DNA of 64,000 bases from Conchocele bisecta (Eukaryota; Mollusca; Bivalvia; Lucinida; Thyasiridae): assembly GCA_029237695.1 (NCBI GenBank), contig CM055275.1, positions 83,694,068 through 83,758,067 on the forward strand, read 5' to 3'. The notes beneath the pieces were generated by a model. It was not told where the DNA came from. It was given only the letters and a program-made list of their open reading frames with translations, and searched no databases. Below are positions 42,617 through 53,017 of this stretch, piece after piece (the first letter of the stretch is position 1; every line of letters starts with the position of its first letter). The position numbers and the translations under genes were made by a program.

Positions 42617-44137
42617 CATGTATTTTAAACCGTGGCGATGTTCAGAATACGATCGTGTAGAGTTTAGCCGATACACACGGTTTACATAGCGGCCAGTGAC
42701 CGTAACGTTGATTTCCATTTTTTGCACGTGCACGCTATATTGTCATCGATAAGGTGATTCAGTTCATGTCGTACCATTCATGCGATAGGGGCTATTCGGA
42801 AAATTAAAAAACTTTTTAATTTTTCACTGTTTTCGATATGCCACGGCTTTCCGAAAACGAGCGAAATCATGGTTCAATTGGGATGCTTGCGGTGGGATGG
42901 CCGCCAGGGCGGTCGCGCCTCGGTTTGGTTGCTGTCGGAAGACGATTGATCGTCTTGCAGCCCGGTACCAGCAGACTGGGGGGTGGGGCTGTTCACGACC
43001 GGCAGCGACCTGGTAGGCCTCGTGTAACGACGGCTAGAGCCGATCGTTACATTACGTTGACGCACTTACGTCAACGTCGATTGGCAGCCCCACAGTCACT
43101 GCTAGGCGATACGGTGTCTCAGGGCAGACCATTCGCAACCGGTTACGTCGTAACGCCCAACCAATCCGGGCACGCCGCCCGTACACTGGTCAAATAATGA
43201 CCCACGTCACCGTGCTGCCAGACTGTTATGGGCGCGACGTCATCTGAACTGGAGAAGGCTGAACTGGAACCGAGTTTTTGTTCACCGATGAATCTCGGTT
43301 CACAGTTAGTCATGCTGACGGAAGATTACGGGTATACAGGCGTAAAAATGAAAGATTCACCGATTGTTGCATTTTGATTTGAAGAACAGGTTTTAGGGGA
43401 GGGAGCGTAATGGTTCCTGGGGTGGGATCATGGGAAACCGGAAGACAGATTTGTTGTTGTACAGGGCAACATCAATGCACAACGTTATGTTGCAGATGTG
43501 CTAATGCACATGCCTTACCATTTATCCGTCAGCATGGTCCTGATGTGCATTGATGCACGACAATGCCCCCCACCCTCACGTAGCCAGGGTCACCACTCAA
43601 TACTTACAGCAAAACAACGTCGACGTCATGCCATGGCCCGCGGTCTCCCCGGATCTCAATCCATTGAGCACATATGGGATGAGCTGGGCCGCAAAGCACG
43701 AGCTAACCATCAGATTGACAATGTTCGCGATCTTAACACGGGCGTTACAACGGGAATGGAGGCAATTTGCCCAACGCACTGGTATTGCGTTACGTCACGT
43801 CGATGCGGCCGTAGGATCATTGCATGCATTCATGCAAATGGTGGCCAACACTCGGTACTAACGAGATTTATCTGAATTTGCCACATTACTTTATTGAAAT
43901 TCCATCTACTAAACATTAAGTAACACATTTCTGAGTTTTTGTGATTTTTGATTTTGACCCCTACCGCCCTTGGCCGGTTATCTCTCGAATATTTAACAAG
44001 ATATCCAAATGCAATTTATTGGCTTTGATACAGAAATGAATGAACTTGTTTTTCCAATTTGATTTTTAAAAGTAACCCTTTTGGTTTTTGATGAATCTTT
44101 CCTTAAACATGAAGGGACGTTTCTAGTTTTGCTCAGT
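42617..44137 (+). mobile_element. Tc1-like DNA transposon, degraded
   Basis: The roughly 1.5-kb block between the two duplicated segments carries the transposase remnant at 42838-43861. Inverted termini could not be recognised with confidence, so the borders are those of the flanking duplication. Confidence 0.5.
42838..43861 (+). pseudogene. Tc1-like transposase remnant
   Basis: Cut-and-paste transposase of the Tc1/mariner superfamily, broken by several frameshifts. The N-terminus MPRLSENERNHGSIGML and the RQRPGRPRVTTARADRYITL segment match the paired-like DNA-binding region with its GRPR hook. Catalytic blocks are found in different frames: FTDESRFTVSHADGRLRVYR (first Asp, near 43281), MHDNAPHPHVARVTTQYLQQ (second Asp, near 43554), and WPAVSPDLNP followed in a shifted frame by IEHIWDELGRK (Glu). 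The C-terminus ends ALRHVDAAVGSLHAFMQ and a stop at 43859-43861. A region near 43380-43470 also needs a frame change. Not functional. Confidence 0.85.
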
Positions 44138-44831
44138 ATACGTATAACTAATTCATAAATATCATGCCACATTTGCATATGAAAATATCCTGATACCACC
44201 GCGAGTCACTATCAGTAAAATAAATATTACTAAATTATTACTGTATATCTATATACGTACTTTTTAGAACTGGGGAAATTGTGACACAATGATACACAAT
44301 TCCTTTAAAGAAACACGTTGTGCCTATTGGTGGGCATGTACGTTAATGCAGTCCAAAGTTTGTATATTGTCCATCTATATATTGTGATCTAAGATATGTT
44401 AGTCCTGCCGTTGCCTAACCCAATTGTTTTGTCTGTAATGCTGGGCGACTTATACCTGCGTTACAGAAAGGAAATTTGGATTAGCCGTTCACTTGTATAT
44501 AATTATGTTCGTGTTTAAATTTCTGACATTCTTGTGACTCTTGTTGTGTTATACACAATTTTACCATTACATTCAAAATGTGTCTACGCAATTTGTCTAA
44601 TACATAAGCACGACACTATATATTGAACCTGTTGTGTTGGTGCATTATGATTACACACCAGGGTATACGCTGTACTGCCTATTGTTATGCAACTAAATGC
44701 AATATATTTCAATACCACTTGCATCGCAAGTTACCAATCATATACCCTGGATCTACATTACCATTGTTACAAAAACTTAACTCGATAATACAAAACAAAA
44801 CAAGCTCAATACGAATACATCCATCAGTGCA
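44138..44831 (+). repeat. Segmental duplication, copy 2 (partner 41996-42616)
   Basis: Starts right after the transposon remnant with the same CGTATAACTAATTCATAAAT and runs to CATCCATCAGTGCATGAG. It is the longer copy, containing a segment near 44638-44705 that copy 1 lacks. Confidence 0.85.
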
Positions 44832-44869
44832 TGAGATTCCATCCACATTATTAAATGCATCAACATTAA

Positions 44870-45697
44870 AGCTGCATGCCCAATCAGTAGGCACAAAATG
44901 TTCTATATACCAGACACATCATCTGAGACATTTTCTGGCAAAATAAACATTCATTCACCATTACCCCACGTACTGATTGTCATTATTATACATTTTATAT
45001 CAGACGGAAATTTCGACACTGATATCAGGGGCAATAACCATGTTTCCTTAAAACTCCTGGAATTTTGTCCTGGTAGTTTTTGTCCTTAAATCCTGGGAAA
45101 AACTCATTAAATTTGCACAGCGTGTACTTGAATCTCATGCAAGTTTTGAATTGTCGGTAAAATATTTATTAATGAAATTTACCAATTTTGGCCGGGGTGC
45201 AGCAAAAAAAATATACGTCTGTAGTTCATTACGCAATGTGACAGCAAAAATAAGCGCGGATATATCAGAACGACAACAACGGTAAATTTTGAATTGTTGT
45301 AAAATCGTGATTTTTTTTATTCGGAAACACTCCTTGAAAAGCTTCAAAAGGTCCTTGAAAAGTCGTTGAATTTTGTTCTCATAAGTCTGTATGAACCATG
45401 TTACCATTCATGCCATGCATTTATTTCTTGATGTACAACGATCATACTTTATAATATGTCGAAAATATTATGTTTTCAGGTGACACATTTAATTAGTATA
45501 AATAATTAAAAAATAGCATGCCTCATTTGCATATGAAAATAGTCTGATACCACCGCACATCACTATCAGTAAAATAAATATTACAAAATGATTTTATCTG
45601 GATAGCGGGCACTCGTAATTTTTAGAACTGGTGGAATAGTGACACAATTATAATTCCTATAAAGAAAATTTTGTGTACACTGAATGGACATGCACAT
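44870..45697 (+). mobile_element. TTAA element, family A, with one insertion
   Basis: Ends AGCTGCATGCCCAATCAGTA and ATGGACATGCACAT, flanked by TTAA (44866-44869, 45698-45701). The body is interrupted at about 45053-45409. Confidence 0.78.
45053..45409. mobile_element. Insertion of unknown type inside family A
   Basis: Non-family sequence from CTCCTGGAATTTTGTCCTGG to GTCGTTGAATTTTGTTCTCA with TCCTTGAAAAG direct repeats (45331, 45352). No TIR defined; type unknown. Confidence 0.45.
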
Positions 45698-45701
45698 TTA
45701 A

Positions 45702-46221
45702 TGAATGCATCTACCTAATCGATATGACACCATGGACAGAAATGACACCACATTGATTTATATGACATAAGATACACACAACAATACTTAAAGTACATGT
45801 AACACTCACAGTATGTTGATAGTAAAACGACATAATCATATACATCTAGAATATAATTACATAGCTAATATTTTATTGCAAATTATAACTAATGGATGTT
45901 AGATACTTGTGCTAACAAGCATTTGCTATATTCAGCCGGATTACATGCTTTTCACCATCTGTCACATTTGTATGCCCCACCACGATAGTGGAGGGGACAT
46001 TTAGTGTTACGCTTGTCCGTCCGTCCCGTCTGGGCCAACGTCCTGCGATTTAAGAGGTTATCTAAAGATTCCTTTGATTTAATCCGTAAGCTCCTAAAGT
46101 CTGTTGATGTTTAGGGGCTTTTTCGTTGTTCTTCAAACAATGGAAATACCCCATAGACCGAAAATGTTGGTATGTCCGTCCTTCTGTCAGTCCGACACCA
46201 ACCTTGTCAGTCGTAAAACCT
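45702..46221. other. Non-coding, nothing assigned
   Basis: Contains TGCCCCACCACGATAGTGGA near 45972 and TCCGTCCGTCC words; no gene recognised. Confidence 0.3.
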
Positions 46222-46225
46222 TTAA

Positions 46226-46673
46226 AGGTACATGCCCACTCAATAGGCACAAAATGTTCTTCATAGAAATTAAATAAGTGTATATTTGTCTCACTATTCC
46301 ATCACTTCTAAAATTACGAGTGCCAGCTATACAGATATAATCATTTATTAATATTTATTTTGCTGATAGTCACGGGCGGCTGTATCAGGCTATTTTCATA
46401 TGCAACTGAGGCATGATATTTGTTTAATTATTTATACTCATTAAATGCGTCACCAGAAAATGTTTCTGTCAACAGATTATACAGTCTGATCATTGCACAT
46501 CAAAACTGAATACAGATAATAGATAGTAATGTCCGTTAACATTTTAAGGATATCAGTGTGGAAAGCTACGTCTGATATAAAATGTATAATGATGCCAATC
46601 AATACGTGGGGTAATGGTGAATGAGTGTTTATTGTGCCAGAACATTTTGTGCCTACTGAGTGAGCATGTACCT
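46226..46673 (-). mobile_element. TTAA element, family A, inserted in a 170-bp repeat unit
   Basis: Reverse copy from AGGTACATGCCCACTCAATA to TGAGTGAGCATGTACCT, flanked by TTAA (46222-46225, 46674-46677). The outer flanks CGTAAAACC and ACCGTAATAGCTACAGACC are halves of one unit of the 38.8-40.7 kb repeat, so that repeat supplies the empty site. Confidence 0.85.
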
Positions 46674-47150
46674 TTAAACCGTAATAGCTACAGACCTGAA
46701 ACATGGTATGTAACTTCCTTATGATGAGTAGATGCGCAAAGTTTATTTCAATTTTTAATTCGGCCCCCGGGTGATGGATTATGTCCCCTTTTCGACTTAG
46801 AATTTGTCTATTTTGCCTTGTAAGTCATACATTTTTTAAACCGTACTAGCCACAGAAGTGAAACTTTGTATGTAGCTTCCTTATGATGAGTAGATGTGCA
46901 AAGCTTATTTTGATTTTTTATTCAACCCGGGGTCATGGATTATCTCCCCCTTTCGACTTGTAAGTCGTAAAATATTTAAACCCTAATAGCTACACACCTG
47001 AAACTTGGTGCGTAGCTTCCTTATGCTGCGTAGATGCGCAAAGTTTATTTTGATTTTTGATTCGACCCTACGGGTCATGGATAATCTCCCCCTTTCAACT
47101 TATCATTTTCCAATTATGGCTTGTAAGTCGTAAAAGACTTAAACCGTAGT
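46674..47150 (+). repeat. Tandem units of the ~170-bp repeat
   Basis: About three units with GCTACAGACCTGAAACATGG, TAACTTCCTTATGATGAGTA and CGACTTAGAATTTGTC-type motifs, related to 38780-40660. Confidence 0.8.
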
Positions 47151-47425
47151 GGGTAGTTGGTCGGGCGAACGAGATGGTGTAAATTAACGGTAGGGGTTCC
47201 TCCTTATAGGAATTTTTTTTTTCTGGTTTGGCCCTCAGGTATGTTTTTATCTTTGGTTCTTTTGTTACTTGGGAGTTGAATTCGGTTATTGTCCATTATA
47301 AAAGTAGTAATATTATTACTGAACCTACTGCTTTTGGGAGGGGGCCAAGTGATTCTGATGTGGCGAGGACCTGGCATCATATCAGGATTGTTCTGTTTTC
47401 AGGGCTGTTTATATACATTTTTTAT
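47150..47425 (+). mobile_element. Retroelement-like repeat, copy 1 (truncated)
   Basis: GGTCGGGCGAACGAGATGG, TTACTTGGGAGTTGAATTCG, TATAAAAGTAGTAATATTAT and GGCCAAGTGATTCTGATGTG match the copy at 49965-50365. No 3' tail here. Confidence 0.65.
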
Positions 47426-47809
47426 TGTAAATATATGTGGGGCATCCGTGTTCTATGAACACATTTTCTAGTCTATTTTAAATCATTACTAATTCGGTTT
47501 AATTTAATATACATGGAGAACCGGCTAGATATAGTGGTATATGGTAAAATAATCATGCATGATTTATTGTCAATGTGGAAGGTTCTGGTAACAACATGTT
47601 TATCACGATCCTTGTACATGTATACACTAGTTGTATGTATGTTACTTAAGAAAGTGATGCCGAATTTCTATATCAACACTTTTTATTCAACATTGTACCT
47701 TTTCTGAATATGTATTATGTTGATCATGCCATCTATGATCTAAACGTCGCACCCACAGAATGACACTTAGATAACCCATATGTAATTTTAGGTTTTCTTT
47801 CACCAATGC

Positions 47810-48070
47810 CAGGGGCGGAACGAGGATTTCAGGTTGGGGGGGGACTCTGGGAATTGAATGTGGGAATTGAAATAGTTTACCATATTTTCGAACTAGCACC
47901 GTTTGTTCGTCGACCAAGCGGAGCTGGGGAGACTGCTAGGTGGGTCCGGCGGTATGTCCTCCGTAATATTTTGTTGCGTTATTGCACATTTTCGAGTAAC
48001 AAATGACTTTACTCGCCAAATTTTAAGGGAGGAGGGGGGGGGGGGGTTCCCCTACGTGAATCCGCCCTTG
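47810..48070. mobile_element. 261-bp MITE with CAGGGGCGGA ends and AATGC target duplication
   Basis: CAGGGGCGGAACGAGG and GAATCCGCCCTTG are inverted ends; AATGC flanks both (47805-47809, 48071-48075). Contains G runs at 47836 and 48034. Same 5-bp duplication length and CAGG start as the element at 30691-30861. Confidence 0.8.
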
Positions 48071-48498
48071 AATGCATTGGTTTAAATACGAGATCAGACC
48101 TGTTGAACCTATCTAAAATGACCGTTGAACCTATCTAAAATGACCTTAGATATTGTTTGGATGTTAAACATAAATAAATCATATCAAATATGTCCTTATA
48201 CTTCAAACATTAGCACGTGTTATGGCTATTAACAGAGTTAACAAGGTATACAAACCTCTGCATGACTCACTTAGTAACATCAGGAATCCACAATCTTTGA
48301 CTCTGATGAATGTTGTTATGTATGGTTTAAAGTTGTGATATGACTTGACTCCAGCTGAAATATTGTGTACAACAGCACATATCCTGAATACAAAATGGGC
48401 ATCGCTCCAGATAAGGTGCGTATTTGCTTATCTGGAGCTCCGTAATAAATTGTCTGAATATAATTTTCATTGTTAACCATTTTATTGTACTGTATTTT
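48071..48498. other. Non-coding; short palindrome at 48404-48438
   Basis: GCTCCAGATAAG and CTTATCTGGAGC form an inverted pair around GTGCGTATTTG. CCGTTGAACCTATCTAAAAT is directly repeated near 48100-48145. No gene. Confidence 0.4.
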
Positions 48499-49866
48499 AG
48501 CTGACCTGAGCGAATCTCATGTGAGCTATTGTTAGCGCAATTTGTACGACCATCCGTCCGTCGTTCGTCGTCCGTCCGTGAACATTTGCAAACGTCTTCT
48601 GCTTGGTAACCATTGGGCCTATAGTCACCAAACTTCATCGTCATTGTCAAACTTCATCTTCTTCTCATGAACCGCTAGCCAGATTTCGACGAAACTTGGT
48701 AGGAATGATCGATGTACAATGCTCTTTCAAAGTTGTTAAAATGGTGACCCCTGGGTCAAAAATGGGCGTGGCCCGTGGGGTTAAATTGAGGTCAAATATT
48801 ATTTTTCACCGAATATGGTCAAGCCTTTTCATTTTTGTTAAAATGGTGGTCGTCGCGAAACCAAAGATGGACGCTGTTGAAAAGTTGGTCAAATTCTTAA
48901 AAAATATTCTCGCGAACTGCCAGGCCGATTTTTATGAATGGTCGATAGTTAACGCTGGTTGAGATTCCTTAAAATGGTGGACCCCGGGTCAACAATGGGC
49001 GGGGAAGGAGTGGACAAGTACAATGTAGGGGTAACATTTCACATTTGACCGAATATGGTCATGTCATATATCAATCCGAAGGTATGGACGAAACGATCAC
49101 GTAGGAGCATTTTCTGTCGAAATCAGATGATTACATATCAATGGTCTTATCATATATCAAATCAAAGGTATTGATGAGGCGATCGCTGTGGTGCTGTTTT
49201 CATCGAATTGGATGATTACATCATCCAAGATGGTCGCCGAAAGGTCAAACGGTCGTTATTTTATTAGAGATTTAAAATATCTTCTTCATACAAATGCTTG
49301 GCCATTGGTGGCCAAACTTCGCAGTTATTGTTCATTGGTAAAGCCTTTTCAGTTTTGTTAAAATGGCGGTCGTCGTTAATCGAAGATGTCCGCCGTCTAA
49401 AAATAGCATAAATTTTTAAAAATCTTCTCACGAAACACCAAACCGATTTCTACTAAACATGACAGGAGTGATCGCTGTACAATGCATTTTCAAAGCTGTT
49501 AAGATTGTGACCTCTGGGTCAAAAATTGGCATGGCCCGGGGGGTCAAATATTGGCTTGGCCCGGGTCAACATTTTGCAGAATGTGGATATATAATACATA
49601 AAATCTAAGGATTGCAATAAAAAGTAGACTGGAAGCATCCTGTTGTGTGTGGTCTCCAAACCTCTCAAAGTTGTGTAAGATATATCTGTACATATCGCGA
49701 GACGACTCCTACCCTGGTGACTTCTCCAAGTTTGTCGCATTGACATTGTGTGCCTGTCATGTGGTTATTTTGATGGATATGTAGTGACAATTGTACATAC
49801 CAGTATTTGCTTGATTTTTGTGACAGTGCACAGGTGAGCGATATAGGGCCATCATGGCCCTCTTGT
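48499..49866 (+). mobile_element. Long non-coding repeat (AGCTGACCTGAGCGAA ... GGGCCATCATGGCCCTCTTG), copy 1
   Basis: Begins AGCTGACCTGAGCGAA and ends CACAGGTGAGCGATATAGGG plus CCATCATGGCCCTCTTG, sharing both ends with 53018-55260. The interior has CATCCGTCCGTCGTTCGTCG, then direct repeats with CAGATTTCGACGAAACTTGG and AGATGGYCGCCG words. The last ~290 bp are almost identical to the second copy. Non-coding; class unknown. Confidence 0.75.
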
Positions 49867-49964
49867 TTTAAATGTTATATACATAGACAATGAATGATGT
49901 CCGTCACAAATGTTTATCAACAAACTACTTCCGTATGGCTTATAACTACCACATACTCTGGGTG

Positions 49965-50365
49965 GTGGTCGGGCGAATGAGACGGCGGAAATTAACGGTA
50001 TGGGTTCCTCCTTATATGAATCACGATTTGCCTGGTTTGGCCCTCAGGTACTTTTTGATTTTTTGCTCTTTAGTTACCTGGGAGTTGAATTGGGTTATTT
50101 CCCATTATAAAAGTAGTAACATTATTACTGATCCTACTGCTTTTGGGAGGGGCCAAGTGATTCTGGTGTGGCGAGGACCTGGCATCAGATCAGGATTATT
50201 CTGATTTCAGGGCTGAATATATAAGTTTTGTTATTGTAAAAATTCAGTTCTGATTTTGGGATTTTCCCCCCATTTGTACATGTAGTTGAACATTGACCAT
50301 TGACCTTGCCTTAAATGACCTTAGCTGTTGATAGGCCGTTAAACCCCAACAAACAAACAAACAGT
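49965..50365 (+). mobile_element. Retroelement-like repeat, copy 2, with (CAAA) tail
   Basis: GTGGTCGGGCGAATGAGACG to TGACCTTAGCTGTTGATAGG plus CCGTTAAACCCC and a short (CAAA)n tail. The short tandem 3' tail suggests a LINE-mobilised element, such as a SINE or a 5'-truncated LINE. Confidence 0.65.
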
Positions 50366-51126
50366 GTGTTTTGAGTTTGTCGGTGAGATAAATAAAAAAA
50401 AACATGTCCCCTCCATGCTTCCATACAAACCTACCGGTTTGGTGTTTTCGGCCATGTTGACGGCTCTTTCTATCTATATATAAGTATATACTGTGATTGC
50501 TCTCTCTATACATGTGATTTGAATACTTTGTCGTGTTTAATTATAGTATATCTGTGCAACTATAAATCATATTAACCTGAACCTTGCAATGCGTGTTTAT
50601 CATCATCCATACTTTCATATATGTCCAACAAATGCCGCCTGGATGTCCAAGGTCAAGGTCAAATAACCCGAAGGTTGATTAGCCTAACTACACCGGCTAA
50701 CTACGTATACATGTACTTTACTAATCTGTAGCAGATTTCTCCAAAATCTATTCCAGCTATGTGCACTTGAGGGAGTAATTATTTATTTATTTCTACTTCA
50801 TTCATATAAACTAATCGTCCTTTAATTGTTTTGATGGCTACGGTTATTTTTTATTCATGTAGTGTATTTAATACATGATCACAGCTCTTGTTTTGATTAA
50901 AACTAGTTTATTTCATTAAATACAATAGTAATGTATGAACACATTGAAAATTACCCCTATTATACTGCAATTACCTAGATTAGAGATTGTGGTGAAATTC
51001 GCTACAGATATGTTCACGAGAGACGAAAGGAATGGACCCACATCACAATAGTGACCAGCGTAGACCCTAAGCAAAGCATATTAGCAGTGACATCCGATAC
51101 AGACAACTGTTTAGACATTGTGTTCA
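50366..51126. other. Non-coding, nothing assigned
   Basis: AT-rich sequence. GTGACCAGCGTAGACCCTAA near 51050 resembles the family G inner motif. Confidence 0.3.
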
Positions 51127-51235
51127 CAATCAATCAATCAACCAATCATGAAGCAATCAGCCAGTCAATCAATCAGTCAATTAATCAATCAGTCAGTCAG
51201 TCAGTCAGTCAGTCAGTCAGTCAGTCAGTCAGTCA
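51127..51235 (+). repeat. Microsatellite (CAAT)/(CAGT)n
   Basis: CAATCAATCAATCAACCAAT grades into an uninterrupted (CAGT) run at about 51187-51235. Confidence 0.95.
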
Positions 51236-51295
51236 TATAGCTAGTGTAGATCCTGATCAGGCAGAACACTCCTGCTGGCCGATAGTAATCCGGTA

Positions 51296-51590
51296 TCCCG
51301 ACTGGAGACCTGGTTTGGCCCTCACATACGTCTTTGGCATTTTGCATGTGACAGTTGAGTACTACGATTATTCGTAATCCTATTTTAGGGGAAGGGGCCA
51401 AGTGACTTTGGTGTGGTATGGACCTGGCACCAGGTCAGGTTATTATAATTTCAGGGCTGAATATATTTTGGGATTTTCCCCTCAATGCAGCAGGTTAAAA
51501 TGGGATTGAACTCGTTTGCCCGGATTTACATGACCTTAGCTGTTGATAGGCAGTTAAACACCAATAAATAAATAAACAAACAAACTCACT
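51296..51590 (+). mobile_element. Retroelement-like repeat, copy 3, with AAATAAAC tail
   Basis: GGAGACCTGGTTTGGCCCTC, GGGGCCAAGTGACTTTGGTG and CCTTAGCTGTTGATAGGCAG, followed by an (AAATAAAC)-type tail at 51562-51588. Diverged relative of 49965-50365. Confidence 0.65.
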
Positions 51591-51656
51591 GTTTAAACTG
51601 TCCAATCGATCGTGAAGGCGAGAGGCGTCTAAAAATTCACAAAGTATAGAGGTCAA

Positions 51657-52070
51657 GGTGTATGAGCACGTGGTTCCAACAACAACAACAAGTATTGAAA
51701 CTTTCAGAAGCCCTCCGATTCAAAGTACTTATTCCTTTATTTTGTCCTTATTATGTTAAGGAGTTTGATGAAATATGGCGCATCAAACGCGTCTTGTTAA
51801 GCTGCATTTGGTGGTCTTTGTACTTTGGCCCAAACTTGTGTCTTTTTTTGCGAAGAATCGAGTTCCGTGTCTACTGACACGGACATCGATTCTTTGCAAA
51901 AACGACACAAGTCTATGCCGACCACCAAATGCAGCTCATAAAGACGCGTTTGCTGCGCCATATTTAATCAAATTCCGTTACATATTAATAAAAATATCTA
52001 CTTTGGCGTGGGCAAGCTTTCCACACGTTCAGCCATTGCTGTTGTTGTTGTAACCACGTGATCATGCACC
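51657..52070. mobile_element. Palindromic element of about 410 bp
   Basis: Left TATGAGCACGTGGTTCCAAC plus AACAACAACAA; right TTGTTGTTGTTGTAACCACG plus TGATCATGCAC. The arms match through AAGCTGCATTTGGTGGTC / GACCACCAAATGCAGCT to an axis near 51872 (CCGTGTCT versus ACTGACACGG). No coding function. Confidence 0.85.
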
Positions 52071-52368
52071 TGGGAGGTCATGCGGACCTTTGTTTCCTCA
52101 ATTAATTCAGCACATCCGATTCACTCCAACCGGTCATTCGTTCAAGGGAAGTAACTTCGTTTAAACTGAGACTGCGTTTACTCCAGCAATTACCGCCCGT
52201 GAATGGTAGCGACGACCCGATCGTTTCATCAGGGACATAGGCTTCAGTATTTATATACACTCAAGAACAAAAGTCTTGTCCCTTTTGTAGTTTCCTATTA
52301 TTTCATGTCATCGTATATAGTTTACTAACTTTCGGTATACGTGGGTTGGAGTCACATAGGTTATTACG
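52071..52368. other. Non-coding, nothing assigned
   Basis: No recognisable repeat or gene. Confidence 0.3.
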
Positions 52369-52372
52369 TTAA

Positions 52373-52574
52373 AGGTACATGCCCACTCTGTAGATACAAA
52401 CTGTTCTTTTACATAGGAATTAAATAAGTGTTATGATTGTGTCACTATTACTAAATGATTATATCTGTATAGCGGGTACTCGTAATTTTTGGAACTGGTT
52501 GAATAGTGACACAATTATACACTTATTTAATTCCTATAAAGAACAGGTTGTGCCTACTGAGTGGGCATGTACCT
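52373..52574. mobile_element. TTAA element, family A, 202-bp derivative with two right ends
   Basis: Flanked by TTAA (52369-52372, 52575-52578). Both subterminal regions (AGGAATTAAATAAGTGTTAT versus TACACTTATTTAATTCCT) are the family's right end, so the left end of normal copies is absent and the element is nearly palindromic. Confidence 0.8.
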
Positions 52575-52753
52575 TTAAGTATAGTAGTTGAATCGTTAAG
52601 TAAAGCGTGACTTCTCAGGATTCGCAAAATGCAAAATGGACTAGATCACGTGACGCATAATAAACTTTCACTTGCACAAACTCATGCAGTAAACGTTCTA
52701 AGCACATTCCCCGGATGGATACAAACAGATAATTTCAAACATGACGCTGTAGC

Positions 52754-52936
52754 ATGGTGTCTACGACGGCAAATCAAAGTCATGATGACGTCACCACGTT
52801 AGCGTTCCGAAACGTATCGCTGGGTTGGATAACCATGATTATTCTGGTTACCAGGGTTACTCATATTGTTGCAAACAATATTCTGATGATTCGAACGTTA
52901 CCAACAAACACCGTAACCAAGAAATTACCAAAATGA
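52754..52936 (+). other. Short open frame with one hydrophobic segment, doubtful
   Basis: Sixty codons starting MVSTTANQSHDD, with a segment GWITMIILVTRVTHIVANNI that could span a membrane and two N-glycosylation sequons before it. This recalls the N-terminus of a receptor, but no following segments were found. Most likely chance. Confidence 0.15.
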
Positions 52937-53017
52937 CGTTGACAATTCTAAATGTCAGAAACAAAACACATGTTGCATGCATATCTGAAAACCAACGTCG
53001 CCATCAGATTTATTTTC

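Noticed and set aside
42617..44137. A functional Tc1-like transposon
   Set aside because: The catalytic blocks lie in different frames and no clear inverted termini are visible.
52754..52936. N-terminus of a G-protein-coupled receptor
   Set aside because: Only one hydrophobic segment, no GN motif of the first helix, and no further helices in the next 2 kb.
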